Shown piece after piece: positions 48,739 through 57,211 of a DNA stretch of 64,000 bases; within the stretch, counting starts at the first letter, position 1; each line of letters starts with the position of its first letter. The notes beneath the pieces are model-generated. The model was not told the origin of the DNA. It worked only from the letters and a program-made list of their open reading frames with translations, and did not search any database. The stretch is from Geodermatophilus siccatus (GTDB lineage: Bacteria > Actinomycetota > Actinomycetes > Mycobacteriales > Geodermatophilaceae), in the NCBI RefSeq assembly GCF_900103785.1, contig NZ_FNHE01000003.1:186001-250000 (forward strand), in the 5' to 3' direction. The position numbers were made by a program, and so were the translations under genes.

Positions 48739-48807
48739 TCAGCAGCCCGGACAGCGGGCGGTGCAGACGCGCAGCAGGTCGACGTGGATCCGCCCCACGA
48801 GGAGCAC
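48739..48807 (-). CDS. Putative Cys-rich leader peptide (HVDL type), 22 aa
   Basis: Too short for standard ORF calling. GTG at 48805-48807, stop TGA at 48739-48741. The peptide contains GRIHVDLLRVCTARCPGC with cysteines at 15, 19 and 22. It matches the actinobacterial 'putative leader peptide' pattern HVDLxRxxxAxC found before sulfur-metabolism genes. The following 96 nt to the TSUP start are C-rich and purine-poor on the transcript, with a duplicated CCTCCCGCGCT right after the stop, compatible with Rho-type attenuation. No clear Shine-Dalgarno; the start codon is a best guess. Confidence 0.7.
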   Translation of the reverse strand: MLLVGRIHVDLLRVCTARCPGC

Positions 48808-48817
48808 CGTCGTCGCC

Positions 48818-48858
48818 GCCACGGACGCAATGTCTACCAGATCGATGGACTAATGCCC
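48818..48858 (-). promoter_or_regulatory. Promoter/operator region of the leader-TSUP unit
   Basis: On the minus strand TTGGGC is followed by TAGACA about 18 nt later. Between and over the -10 lies an imperfect inverted repeat, GTCCATC and GGTAGAC (5 of 7 positions match), a possible repressor site. Assignment is by eye only. Confidence 0.4.
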
Positions 48859-48887
48859 AAAGCGCGTCCCGGCTGCTGGGACGGCGC

Positions 48888-49433
48888 CTACGCCCGCGCG
48901 GTCGCCGCCTCGTCGCCCAGGGCCTCGACCAGGTCGGCCCGGGCCCGCGCCACCCGCGAGCGGATGGTGCCCACCGGGCAGCCGGCGACCTCCGCGGCTT
49001 CCGCGTAGGGCAGCCCCAGCAGCTGGGTGAGCACGAAGGCCTCGCGGCGGTCGGGGTCCAGCCGGGCCAGCAGGTCGGCCACCGCGGCGCCCTCGCCCAC
49101 CCGGTCGGCGTCGCTCGCGGTGCCCAGGGCCTCGAGCTCGGCGTCCTCCCGCACGAGGGTGAGCCGACGGCGCCGACGGGACCGGACGGCGTCGGCGCAC
49201 ACCCGCCGGGCGATCGACAGCAGCCAGGTGCGCAGCGACGAGCGGCCCTCGAAGCGGTGCAGGGACCCGAAGGCGCGCAGGTAGGTCTCCTGCGTCAGGT
49301 CGTCGGCGGACTGCCGGTCACCGAGGGCCGCGCACAGCCGCCAGACGTCGGACTGGGTGGCGCGCACCAGGGCTGCCGCGGCGAGGGGGTCGCCGTCGAC
49401 GGCGGCAACGGCCAGCCGCTCCAGGTCGTCCAC
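48888..49433 (-). CDS. ECF RNA polymerase sigma factor (SigC-like)
   Basis: Group IV sigma factor, 181 aa. Region 2 with SADDLTQETYLRAFGSLHRF (2.2-2.3) and SSLRTWLLSIARRVCADAVR (2.4), a basic linker RSRRRRRL, region 4 with LLGLPYAEAAEVAGCPVGTIRSRVARARADL. The start is uncertain: ATG 49442 abuts GGGGAGG, whereas GTG 49431-49433 lies 9 nt after it and is preferred. The divergent neighbour encodes a zinc-finger anti-sigma candidate, and the copper operon follows it, so this sigma probably controls copper handling, as reported for mycobacterial SigC. Confidence 0.88.
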   Translation of the reverse strand: MDDLERLAVAAVDGDPLAAAALVRATQSDVWRLCAALGDRQSADDLTQETYLRAFGSLHRFEGRSSLRTWLLSIARRVCADAVRSRRRRRLTLVREDAELEALGTASDADRVGEGAAVADLLARLDPDRREAFVLTQLLGLPYAEAAEVAGCPVGTIRSRVARARADLVEALGDEAATARA

Positions 49434-49519
49434 GCGTCCCATCCTCCCCGGTGAACCGTTGCTGCAGCGTCACCCGGAATGAGGGGAACCAACCAGCCTC
49501 GGAGGACGACCAACCCATC

Positions 49520-50164
49520 ATGCAGTGCACCCCGTACCGCGAGGCGGTCTCCGCCCGGCTCGACGGCGAGTCGTCCGGCCTGCCCGCCGGCGAGCTGGAG
49601 GCGCACCTGGGCGCGTGTCCCGCCTGCGCCACCTGGGCGCGGCAGGCCGAGCTGGTCACCCGCCGCGCCCGGCTCGCGCCCGCCCCGGACGTGCCCGATC
49701 TCACGGCGACGGTGCTGGCCGCGCTGCCCCGCGAGCTGCCCGGCGCGGCTGCGGCCGCCCGTGCCCGGCTGGCCGCCGCCGCGCTGCGCCTGGCCCTGCT
49801 GGCCGTCGGCGTCGCACAGGCCGCGTTCGCCTGGCCCTCCCTCGCCACCGGCACCGCGGCGATGAGCGCACCGGTGCACATGGCCCACGAGACCGGCGCC
49901 TGGAACCTGGGCACCGCCGCGGCCTTCCTCGCCGTCGCCGCCGCCCCCCGGCTCGCCGCCGGGGCGCTGCCGTTCCTCGGCACCTTCGCCGCGCTCCTCG
50001 CCGTCCTCACCGTCGCCGACCTGCGCGCCGGGCACGTGCACGCCGAGCGTGCGGTCACCCACCTGCTGCTGCTCGCCGGCGTGGCGCTGGTCGGCACCGT
50101 CGCCTGGCGGGGACGCCGACGCCGGGAGCTGCCCGTCGTCGGCCGCGAGCGGGTGCCGGCGTGA
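49520..50164 (+). CDS. Membrane zinc-finger (zf-HC2) anti-sigma-like protein
   Basis: Likely anti-sigma factor, 214 aa. The N-terminal zf-HC2 motif CTPYREAVSARLDGES ... EAHLGACPACATWARQ carries the HX3CX2C zinc site. After a short linker, four to five hydrophobic segments (about 90-195) form a membrane domain like DUF2275. ATG 49520 has GGAGGA 13 nt upstream, rather far; GTG 49451 is in frame but less likely. Its stop overlaps the copCD start (GTGA), tying it to the copper operon. Confidence 0.82.
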   Translation: MQCTPYREAVSARLDGESSGLPAGELEAHLGACPACATWARQAELVTRRARLAPAPDVPDLTATVLAALPRELPGAAAAARARLAAAALRLALLAVGVAQAAFAWPSLATGTAAMSAPVHMAHETGAWNLGTAAAFLAVAAAPRLAAGALPFLGTFAALLAVLTVADLRAGHVHAERAVTHLLLLAGVALVGTVAWRGRRRRELPVVGRERVPA

Positions 50165-51951
50165 GGCGTCGCGCGCCCGGAGCGCTGCTGCTCCTGCTGG
50201 GCCTGCTCGGGCTGTGGTCGGCGGCGGGGGTGGCGACCGCGCCGCCGGCCGCCGCGCACGCCGAGCTGGTGTCGACCGACCCGGCCGAGGGCGCCCGGCT
50301 CCCCGAGGCGCCGGACCGGGTCACGCTGACCTTCACCGAGGGCGTCTCCCTCGGGGCCGGCTACGCCCGCGTGCTCGACGCATCCGGGGAGCGGGTCGAC
50401 GCCGGGGACGCCACGGTCGAGGGCGACTCCGTCGTCGTCCCGCTGCGGGCGGACCTGCCCGACGACGGCTACCTCGTGACCTACCGGGTGGTCTCGGCCG
50501 ACTCCCACCCCATCTCCGGCGCCTTCTCCTTCGCCGTCGGCGACGGCGAGCTGGTGGCCGCGGACGCCACCGCGGAAGCGGGAGACACCGACCCGGTCGT
50601 GGGCGCGGCGCTGCCTGCGGCGCGCTGGCTCGGCTTCGCCGGCCTGTCGCTCGCGATCGGCGTGCCCGTGCTGCTGCTCACCGCGTGGCCGGAGGGCTGG
50701 GCGTCGGCGCGGCTGCGTCGCATGACCACCGGCGGGCTGGTCGCCGTCGCCGTCGGTGCCGCGCTCTCCTTCGTCCTGCAGGGCCCCTACGCCGCCGGCA
50801 GCGGGCTGCCCACGGTCGCCGACCCGGCGCTCCTCGGGCCCACCGCGGCCTCCGGGAACGGTGCGGCGCACCTGGTGCGGATCGTCCTGGTGGCCGCGCT
50901 GGCGGTCGTGCTGCGCACGGTGTGGCGGCGGGGGAGCCCCGCCCTGCCGGACGTGCTCGCCGGCGGCGTCCTCGCCCTCGCCCTCGTCGGCACGGTCGCC
51001 GCCGTCGGCCACCCCGTCGCCGGGCCGATGCCGGGCCTGGCGGTCACGGCCGCGGCGGTGCACGTCGCGGCGATGGTCGTCTGGCTGGGCGGGCTGGCCG
51101 GGCTGCTGGGCGGCGTGCTGCGCGAGGACGCCCCCGCGGCCGACGTCGCCCGGGCGCTGCCGCCGTTCTCCCGGCTGGCCGCCGGCTCGGTCACCGCGCT
51201 GGTGGTCACCGGCGTCGTCCAGTCGGTCCGCGAGGTCGGCTCGCCCGCCGCCCTGGTGACGACGACCTACGGCTGGGTGCTGCTGGCCAAGCTCGCCCTG
51301 GTCCTGCTGCTGCTCGCCGCGGCCGGCGTCTCCCGGGTGTGGGTGCAGCAGCACCTCGGCGTCCGCCGGCCCCGGCCCACGCCGCGCCGCCGGGTCACCG
51401 CGCACGCCTTCTCCGCGTCGTCCGCGGAGCCCGAGCGCGACCCGGTGGTCGCCTCGGCCGCAGGCGCACGCGCCGAGGCGCAGGCCGCCGCGGCCGCCGC
51501 CGAGCGGCCCGCGCTCCGCCGCTCGGTGCTCGTCGAGCTCGCCGTCGGCCTCGTCGTCCTGGCGCTGTCGGCCGTGCTCGTCGGCACGCCCCCGGCGCGC
51601 GCGGAGGTCGCCCAGCCGGTGGACGTGACGCTGCCGGTGCAGACCGCGGCCGGGCAGGACGGCAGCGTGCAGGTGTCGGTCGACCCGGCCGCCGCCGGGG
51701 CGAACACGCTGCACCTCTACCTCCTCGACGAGCGGGGGCAGCTGACCCAGCCCGTCGACATCCGGGTGACCCTCACCGAGGAGGCCCAGGAGATCGGCCC
51801 GATCGACGTCGCCCTCGAACCCGCCGGGCCCGGGCACTACGTCGGCGACGGCATGGCGATCCCCGGCGCCGGCACCTGGACCCTCGCCGTCACCGTCCGG
51901 CTCGACGAGTTCACCGCCGGCACCGCCACCACCACCTTCCCGGTGCGCTGA
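50161..51951 (+). CDS. CopC-CopD fusion copper-uptake protein
   Basis: Copper binding and import protein, 596 aa. A signal peptide ends at PPAAA so that mature CopC starts HAELVSTDP, giving the N-terminal His of the copper brace; DSHPISGAFSF supplies a second His. The CopD part (about 145-430) has seven or eight membrane helices (ARWLGFAGLSLAIGVPVLLL, AAVHVAAMVVWLGGLAGLLG, TYGWVLLAKLALVLLLLAAA). After a charged loop and one more helix a C-terminal beta-rich domain (about 475-596, YtkA-like) follows. Such C-terminal extensions are typical of actinobacterial CopCD. Confidence 0.9.
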   Translation: MRRRAPGALLLLLGLLGLWSAAGVATAPPAAAHAELVSTDPAEGARLPEAPDRVTLTFTEGVSLGAGYARVLDASGERVDAGDATVEGDSVVVPLRADLPDDGYLVTYRVVSADSHPISGAFSFAVGDGELVAADATAEAGDTDPVVGAALPAARWLGFAGLSLAIGVPVLLLTAWPEGWASARLRRMTTGGLVAVAVGAALSFVLQGPYAAGSGLPTVADPALLGPTAASGNGAAHLVRIVLVAALAVVLRTVWRRGSPALPDVLAGGVLALALVGTVAAVGHPVAGPMPGLAVTAAAVHVAAMVVWLGGLAGLLGGVLREDAPAADVARALPPFSRLAAGSVTALVVTGVVQSVREVGSPAALVTTTYGWVLLAKLALVLLLLAAAGVSRVWVQQHLGVRRPRPTPRRRVTAHAFSASSAEPERDPVVASAAGARAEAQAAAAAAERPALRRSVLVELAVGLVVLALSAVLVGTPPARAEVAQPVDVTLPVQTAAGQDGSVQVSVDPAAAGANTLHLYLLDERGQLTQPVDIRVTLTEEAQEIGPIDVALEPAGPGHYVGDGMAIPGAGTWTLAVTVRLDEFTAGTATTTFPVR

Positions 51952-51992
51952 CCCCTCGGACCCCCGCTCCACCCCGTACCGACAGGAGAACC

Positions 51993-52754
51993 GTGTCCTC
52001 ATCCCTGCCCCGACCGCTCGGGCGGCTCGGCGTCGTCGTGCTGGCCCTGCTGACGGCGCTGGCCGCCGCCCTCGCCGGAGCGGGCGCCGCCTCCGCGCAC
52101 GTCGGCGTCTCCTCGACCGACGCCGCCGCCGGCGGCTTCGGCAAGCTGACCTTCCGGGTGCCGAACGAGAGCGACACCGCCAGCACCGTCGCGCTGCGCA
52201 TCTCGATCCCCGAGGAGTCCGCGCTGGCCTCCCTGCGCGCGCAGCCGGTGCCCGGTTGGACGGTCAGCACGACGACGTCGGACCTGGCGACGCCGTTGGA
52301 GAGCCACGGCGAGCAGGTGACCGGCTACGTCTCGGTCGTGGAGTTCCGTGCGGCGGACGGCGGCGGCATCCGGCCCGGCGAGTTCCAGGAGTTCGCCCTC
52401 TCCGGCGGGCCGTTCCCCGAGGCCGACCAGGTGTCCTTCCCCACGGTGCAGACCTACGACGACGGCACCGAGTCGGCGTGGATCGAGCCGACCGTGGAGG
52501 GCCGGGTCGAGCCGGAGCACCCCGCCCCGGTGCTCACGCTGACCGAGGCCACGACCGACACCACCGCTCCCACGACCGCCGCCGCCGGACACGACGCGAC
52601 CGACACGGCCGGCGACACCGCGGCGGCGAGCACCGGCCACGGCGACGCCGGCCCGGGCGCGCTCGCGCTCCTCCTGTCGATCCTGGCGCTGTTCACCGGT
52701 GTGGCCGGCGTCGTCCTGGGATGGCGCGCAGGCCGTCGTACCGTGTCCTCGTGA
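51993..52754 (+). CDS. YcnI/DUF1775 copper-related membrane protein
   Basis: A 253-aa exported protein: signal peptide with mature start AHVGVSSTDAAAGGFG (N-terminal His after cleavage, as copper binding requires in YcnI), a DUF1775 beta domain with TFRVPNESDTASTVAL and GWTVSTTTSDL, a Thr/Ala/Asp-rich spacer and a C-terminal membrane helix (about 222-245) that keeps it at the cell surface. CAGGAGAACC lies upstream of GTG 51993. YcnI homologues are encoded next to CopC/CopD and help copper acquisition or sensing. Confidence 0.9.
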   Translation: MSSSLPRPLGRLGVVVLALLTALAAALAGAGAASAHVGVSSTDAAAGGFGKLTFRVPNESDTASTVALRISIPEESALASLRAQPVPGWTVSTTTSDLATPLESHGEQVTGYVSVVEFRAADGGGIRPGEFQEFALSGGPFPEADQVSFPTVQTYDDGTESAWIEPTVEGRVEPEHPAPVLTLTEATTDTTAPTTAAAGHDATDTAGDTAAASTGHGDAGPGALALLLSILALFTGVAGVVLGWRAGRRTVSS

Positions 52755-53416
52755 CGTCCTGCGCCCGCAGCCGACTGGCCGCCCTGACCGTCTCGGCCGG
52801 GCTCCTGCTGGCCGGCTGCGGGGGCGCGGCCGCCGAGGGGACCCCGTCCGCCGAGGGCCACGACCACTCCGGCGGCGCGCCCGCCGTGGTCGAGGGCCCC
52901 GAGGACCGCTATGCCGGGCTGGACCTGCCCGATCCCTACCAGCGGCCCTCCTTCACCCTCACCGGCCCGGACGGGCAGCCCTACGACTTCGGCACCGAGA
53001 CCGCCGGGTCGCCGACGCTGCTGTTCTTCGGCTACACCAACTGCCCCGACATCTGCCCCACGACGATGGCCGACGTCGCCGTCGCGCTGCGCGGGGTCGA
53101 CCCGGCGCTGGCCGAGCAGGTGCAGGTGGTCTTCGTCACCACCGACCCCGCGTTCGACACCCCCGAGGTGCTCGCCGAGTACCTGGGCCGCTTCGACGCC
53201 GACCTGCCGACCCGGTTCGTCGGGCTGACCGGCGACCAGGCCGCCATCGACCGCGCGCAGCTGGCCGCGGGCGTGCCGCTGGCCGAGGACGCCGGCCGGC
53301 TGCACTCCTCGCTGCTGCTGCTCTACGGCGCCGACGACCTCGCCCACGTCGCCTTCGACGCGGGCAACACCAGCCGCGACATCGCCGGCGACCTCGGCCT
53401 GGTGGCCGGGGCGTGA
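52751..53416 (+). CDS. SCO1/SenC family lipoprotein
   Basis: Copper chaperone for cytochrome oxidase assembly, 221 aa. A lipobox LLLAGC (Cys near residue 24) marks it as a lipoprotein. The copper site is FFGYTNCPDICPTTMADV (CX3C) with the third ligand His in DAGRLHSSLLL. A His/Asp-rich N-terminal segment (SAEGHDHSGGAP) may also bind metal. GTG 52751 overlaps the previous stop; TACCGT 6 nt upstream may give an internal leaderless start. ATG 52721 would add 10 residues without sense for a lipoprotein signal. Confidence 0.92.
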   Translation: MTSCARSRLAALTVSAGLLLAGCGGAAAEGTPSAEGHDHSGGAPAVVEGPEDRYAGLDLPDPYQRPSFTLTGPDGQPYDFGTETAGSPTLLFFGYTNCPDICPTTMADVAVALRGVDPALAEQVQVVFVTTDPAFDTPEVLAEYLGRFDADLPTRFVGLTGDQAAIDRAQLAAGVPLAEDAGRLHSSLLLLYGADDLAHVAFDAGNTSRDIAGDLGLVAGA

Positions 53417-54498
53417 GCCGGGCGGCGGCCCGCCTGCTGGTCGTCGTCCTCGGGGCCCTGGCCGGGCTGCTGGTCGCCGGGCCCGCGCAGGCGCACGTCG
53501 GTGGCGGTGCCGCGGGCAGCGACTTCGACGGACGGGTCCTGGCGGTCGACCCCGCGGTGCCCGGCGTGGCGGTGCGGGTGCTCGCCTTCGGCGACGAGTT
53601 CGAGGTGGTCAACCCGACCGCGACCGAGGTCGCGGTGCCCGGCTACTCCGACGAGCCGTACCTGCGCATCGGTCCCGACGGCGTGTGGCGCAACGCGAAC
53701 AGCCCGGCCACCTACATCAACCTCGACCGGTTCGGCCGGGTGACCCTCCCCGCGCACGCCGACCCCGCCGCCGAGCCGGACTGGGTGCGGGTGTCGACCG
53801 AGCCGAGCTACGTCTGGCACGACCACCGCACGCACTGGATGAGCGAGGACCTGCTGCCGCCCGCGGTGGCCGCCGACCCGACCCGCGAGCACGTGGTGTC
53901 GTCGTGGGTGGTGCCGATGACCTACGGCGGCACGCCGGTGCAGGTGCGCGGCGAGCTGACCTGGAGCCCGCCACCGCCGGCCTGGGTGGTGTGGCCGCTC
54001 TACACCGTCCTGGCCCTGGCCCCGGTGACCGCGGCGCTGCTCGGCCGGGGACCCCGCCCGCTCGGGCTCCTGCTGGTGCTCGGCGGAGCCGCTGCGGTGT
54101 ACCACGCGGCGACCACGCCGGAGCCCGCGGCGAGCGTCTCCTCGCACGCCGGCGCGCTGGTGTCGGCGCTGCTGCCCGGCCTGCTCGCGCTCGCCGTGGC
54201 CGTCGGTGGCCTGGTCGCCGCCGTCCGCGGCCGCGGCGGGCTGACCGGGCTGCTGGCCGTCGTCCTGGGCTGGCTGCTGCTGGTGCAGGGGCTGCCCGAC
54301 GTCGACGTGCTGTGGACGGCGAACGTGCTGGCCGAGGGACCGGTGCTGCTGACCCGCGCGGCGGTGGCGGTGCTGGTCACCCTGGGTGCCGGCTGCGTCG
54401 TCGGGGGCCTGGTCGGCACCCGCCGGTTCCGCGAGAGCCGTCGCCCGGCCGACGAGTCCCTGCTCGGGGGCTGGGACCCGTCGGCCGCGCGGGACTAG
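53413..54498 (+). CDS. Exported membrane protein of the copper operon
   Basis: A 361-aa protein not assigned to a named family. Signal peptide with mature start AHVGGGAAGSDFDG; a beta-rich external domain of about 150 residues (DGRVLAVDPAVPGVAVRVL, EPSYVWHDHRTHWMSEDLLP with several His); then five to six membrane helices (about 185-335). GTG 53413 overlaps the SCO1 stop. The mature N-terminal AHV and WHDHRTHW suggest another copper-binding step. It ends exactly on the stop of the convergent nucleotidyltransferase (stops share CTAG). Confidence 0.72.
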   Translation: MSRAAARLLVVVLGALAGLLVAGPAQAHVGGGAAGSDFDGRVLAVDPAVPGVAVRVLAFGDEFEVVNPTATEVAVPGYSDEPYLRIGPDGVWRNANSPATYINLDRFGRVTLPAHADPAAEPDWVRVSTEPSYVWHDHRTHWMSEDLLPPAVAADPTREHVVSSWVVPMTYGGTPVQVRGELTWSPPPPAWVVWPLYTVLALAPVTAALLGRGPRPLGLLLVLGGAAAVYHAATTPEPAASVSSHAGALVSALLPGLLALAVAVGGLVAAVRGRGGLTGLLAVVLGWLLLVQGLPDVDVLWTANVLAEGPVLLTRAAVAVLVTLGAGCVVGGLVGTRRFRESRRPADESLLGGWDPSAARD

Positions 54499-55295
54499 GC
54501 CGGGGCGTCGGTCACCGGCTGCAGGTGGCTGCGCTCGGCGAACAGCGCGTTCGCCCGCTCGAGGTCGGCCTCGAAGTCCACCTCGACGGCGGCGTGCTGC
54601 GAGATGTCGAGCGGCCGGACGCGCAGCCCCGCCGACGCGATGGCGGTCTCGATGCCGCGCTCGAAGTAGTCCTGCTCCGCGCAGGTCGCCAGGTGCTCGA
54701 TCAGCACCGGCTTGTCGGCGGAGCAGACGTGGTTGATGCCGACGGCCTCGCCGAGGCCGCCGACCACGGTCTTGGACAGCTGCTCGATCCAGCCCTCGGC
54801 GTCGACGGTGTACTTGACCTCCTCGTCGGCGACGGTGGAGGTGTCGACGCAGACGAAGCTCTCCTCGGCCCGCAGCGCCGGCAGGGCGGTCTCGATCACC
54901 GCCGGGTCGAACACGACGTCGCCGTTGAGCCACAGCACGCCGCGGTTCCCGGTGTTCCGCAGGGCGCGCAGCAGGCTCTGCGAGGTGTTGGTGACCCGGT
55001 AGTCGGGGTTGTAGACGAAGCGCACGTCGGGGACCGCCCGCATGACGCGCTCGGCCTCGAAGCCGACCACCACGGTGATGTCGACCGAGGGGCCGAGCAC
55101 CGAGCGCAGCCCGTCGAGCTGGCGCTGCAGGATGCTGCGCCCGTCGTGCAGCGGGGTCAGCGGCTTGGGCCAGGGCCGGCCCAGCCGGGTGCCCATCCCG
55201 GCGGCGAGGATGACGACCTGGACGGGTACGTCCAGGCCCGGGGCGGCAGTCGCCGGCCCGGTCGGTTCGGCGGTGGTGGCGCGGTCAGCGAGCAC
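54495..55295 (-). CDS. Sugar/polyol-phosphate nucleotidyltransferase
   Basis: NTP-transferase fold, 266 aa. Nucleotide loop VVILAAGMGTRLGRPWPKPLTPL and metal-site region VLWLNGDVVFDPAV are intact. The sequence resembles CTP-using choline/glycerol/polyol-phosphate cytidylyltransferases such as LicC more than hexose-1-phosphate enzymes (inference). GTG at 55293-55295 has GAGGAGGGG 8 nt upstream. It follows the TagF-like gene by an 11-nt overlap, so it probably supplies an activated donor for that transferase. Confidence 0.82.
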   Translation of the reverse strand: MLADRATTAEPTGPATAAPGLDVPVQVVILAAGMGTRLGRPWPKPLTPLHDGRSILQRQLDGLRSVLGPSVDITVVVGFEAERVMRAVPDVRFVYNPDYRVTNTSQSLLRALRNTGNRGVLWLNGDVVFDPAVIETALPALRAEESFVCVDTSTVADEEVKYTVDAEGWIEQLSKTVVGGLGEAVGINHVCSADKPVLIEHLATCAEQDYFERGIETAIASAGLRVRPLDISQHAAVEVDFEADLERANALFAERSHLQPVTDAPA

Positions 55296-56403
55296 GGTCG
55301 TCCCCTCCTCGGGTGGTGGTCCCGGCGGCCGGTGCCGGCGGGAAGAGCAGGTCGAGGACGCGCTCGGTGGCGTGCCCGTCCTCCAGGTGGCAGAAGGTCT
55401 GCTGGAACTCGGCGTAGCGGGTGGCGTAGCGCTCGCGCACCCCGTCGAGGTCGGCGATGGCGTCGATCAGCTCCGTGCTCGTGGACAGCATCGGCCCGGG
55501 GGCGACGTCCTCCAGGTCGAAGTAGAACCCGCGCAGCTCGTCGCGGAAGTAGGCCAGGTCGTAGGTGAAGAACAGCATCGGCCGGCCGGTGATGGCGAAG
55601 TCGAACATCGTCGACGAGTAGTCGGTGACCATGGCGTCGGCGGCGAGATACAGGTCCCGGATGTCAGGGTGGCTGCAGACGTCGTGCACCGGCGAGCCGT
55701 CGACGACCTCGAGCCGGTCCATGACCATGTTGTGCAGCCGCAGCAGCAGCACGTGGTCCTTCCCCAGCCGGGCGGTGAACTCGTCGAGGTCGACGGGGAA
55801 CTCGAAGTCCTGCGGCCCGGTCTTCTCGAACACCAGGTCGTCGCGCCAGGTGGGCGTGTACAGGACGATGGTCTGACCCTCGTCGATGCCGAGGTCGGCG
55901 CGGACGGCGGCCCGGACGGCGTCCCGCTGGGGGCTGCTGAGCAGGTCGTTGCGCGGGTAGCCGGTCTCGTGGATCTCACCGCGGTAGCCGAAGGCGTTGC
56001 GCAGGCGCGGGGTGCTCGCCGCGTTCGGCGACAGCAGCAGGTCCCACCTGGCGATGTCGTGCTCCAGGTAGGCCAGCCGGCCCTCGGGCGCCCAGCGCAC
56101 GTCGTTGTGGATGCGCTTGAGCGGCGTGCCGTGCCAGGTCTGCAGGTAGCGGGCGCCGGGCTTCTTCTCCCAGTCCAGCGGGATGTGGTCGTTGCTGATC
56201 ACCAGGTCCGCACCCTCCAGCGCCGCGATCGACTCCGGGCTGCCGAAGGGGACCGTGGCGACGTCGTCGGGGAAGGTCGCCTGGGTGTGCGGGGCCGAGA
56301 GCCACGTGTGGGTCGCCTCGACGCCGCGCTCGAGCAGCCCCTCGTACAGCGCGCGGGGACTGTCGGAGAAGTGGCCGCGGAAGGCCACGTAGACGATGTT
56401 CAC
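55285..56403 (-). CDS. CDP-glycerol glycerophosphotransferase family (TagF/TagB-like)
   Basis: Transfers a polyol phosphate from its CDP donor to a growing polymer or primer; 372 aa, i.e. only the catalytic GT-B domain without the N-terminal extension of TagF. Motifs: LQTWHGTPLKRIHND with the catalytic His, TGYPRNDLL, LYTPTWRDD, LLLRLHNMV, VTDYSSTMFDFAITGRPMLF (its first part), GFYFDLEDVAPGP. GTG at 56401-56403 overlaps the HAD stop. In actinobacteria such enzymes make teichoic-acid-like polymers. Confidence 0.87.
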   Translation of the reverse strand: MNIVYVAFRGHFSDSPRALYEGLLERGVEATHTWLSAPHTQATFPDDVATVPFGSPESIAALEGADLVISNDHIPLDWEKKPGARYLQTWHGTPLKRIHNDVRWAPEGRLAYLEHDIARWDLLLSPNAASTPRLRNAFGYRGEIHETGYPRNDLLSSPQRDAVRAAVRADLGIDEGQTIVLYTPTWRDDLVFEKTGPQDFEFPVDLDEFTARLGKDHVLLLRLHNMVMDRLEVVDGSPVHDVCSHPDIRDLYLAADAMVTDYSSTMFDFAITGRPMLFFTYDLAYFRDELRGFYFDLEDVAPGPMLSTSTELIDAIADLDGVRERYATRYAEFQQTFCHLEDGHATERVLDLLFPPAPAAGTTTRGGDDRAR

Positions 56404-57182
56404 TCAACTCCTCCCGTGGAGATCAGGTCTCCGGCGGCCCGGCGGGTGAGCACCGGGAGCAGCAGATCGGCCAGCTGCCGCCAGGAGTCGACCACGGTGA
56501 GCACCCCCGCGTCGAACAGCGCTGCTCCTCGCGCTGCCCGCTCGGCCTCCGGGACGAACAGCAGGTTGCCGACGGTGGGGCAGCCGGCCCGCACCGCCGA
56601 CAGGGCGCCGGGGACGGAGTCCTCCACGGCCAGCCCGGCCTCCGGCGCGATGCCCAGCTGCTTGCAGGCGTGCAGGTAGACGGCCGGATCGGGCTTGCTG
56701 GTGGGCACGGGCAGCGAGTCCTCGGCGCTGAAGCGCACGGCCGGCGGGATGAGCTCGTCCAGCCCGGTGGCGGTGAAGCAGGCGGCCAGCCGGGTCAGCG
56801 CGCTGGAGCTGACCGCGGCGAGGCGCAGGTACGCCGACAGCGCCGTGAGGGCGTCGCTGGTCTCCGGGTGCGGGGTCAGCGTGGCGCCGAGGTGGGCGGT
56901 GACCGCCCGCTTCTCCTCGACCACCCACGGCTCGACGTCGACCTCGGGGTGCCCGGCCTCGGCGGCCAGCCGGCGCGACGTCGTCCGGAAGTTCATGCCC
57001 GTGGTGGCCAGCCGCAGCTCCTCGGGGGAGAACCGGCGGTCGACGCCGAGGTCGGCGAGGAGGCGGTTGGTCACGTCCGCGGAGGCGACGAACGCCGGCT
57101 CCTCGGAGGGGAAGAGGTTGCCGTCGGCGTCGCAGAGGAGCGCCTCGAGCCGCGCGACGAGCGGCTCGGGGAGGGCGGGCAT
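56400..57182 (-). CDS. HAD-IA family phosphatase
   Basis: Haloacid-dehalogenase-type hydrolase, 260 aa. Motif I LLCDADGNLFPSE (DxD, with Asn in place of the usual Thr after DG), motif II VSSSALTRL, motif III SKPDPAVYLHA and motif IV AVEDSVPGALSA. The cap is helical (RLATTGMNFRTTSRRLA). ATG at 57182 has GGAGGT 9 nt upstream; ATG 57215, overlapping the mannitol dehydrogenase stop, is the alternative. It overlaps the TagF-like gene. A polyol-phosphate phosphatase role is a guess. Confidence 0.82.
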   Translation of the reverse strand: MPALPEPLVARLEALLCDADGNLFPSEEPAFVASADVTNRLLADLGVDRRFSPEELRLATTGMNFRTTSRRLAAEAGHPEVDVEPWVVEEKRAVTAHLGATLTPHPETSDALTALSAYLRLAAVSSSALTRLAACFTATGLDELIPPAVRFSAEDSLPVPTSKPDPAVYLHACKQLGIAPEAGLAVEDSVPGALSAVRAGCPTVGNLLFVPEAERAARGAALFDAGVLTVVDSWRQLADLLLPVLTRRAAGDLISTGGVE

Positions 57183-57211
57183 CGGGGCGGTACCTCCGGG
57201 TGGGACGGCGG

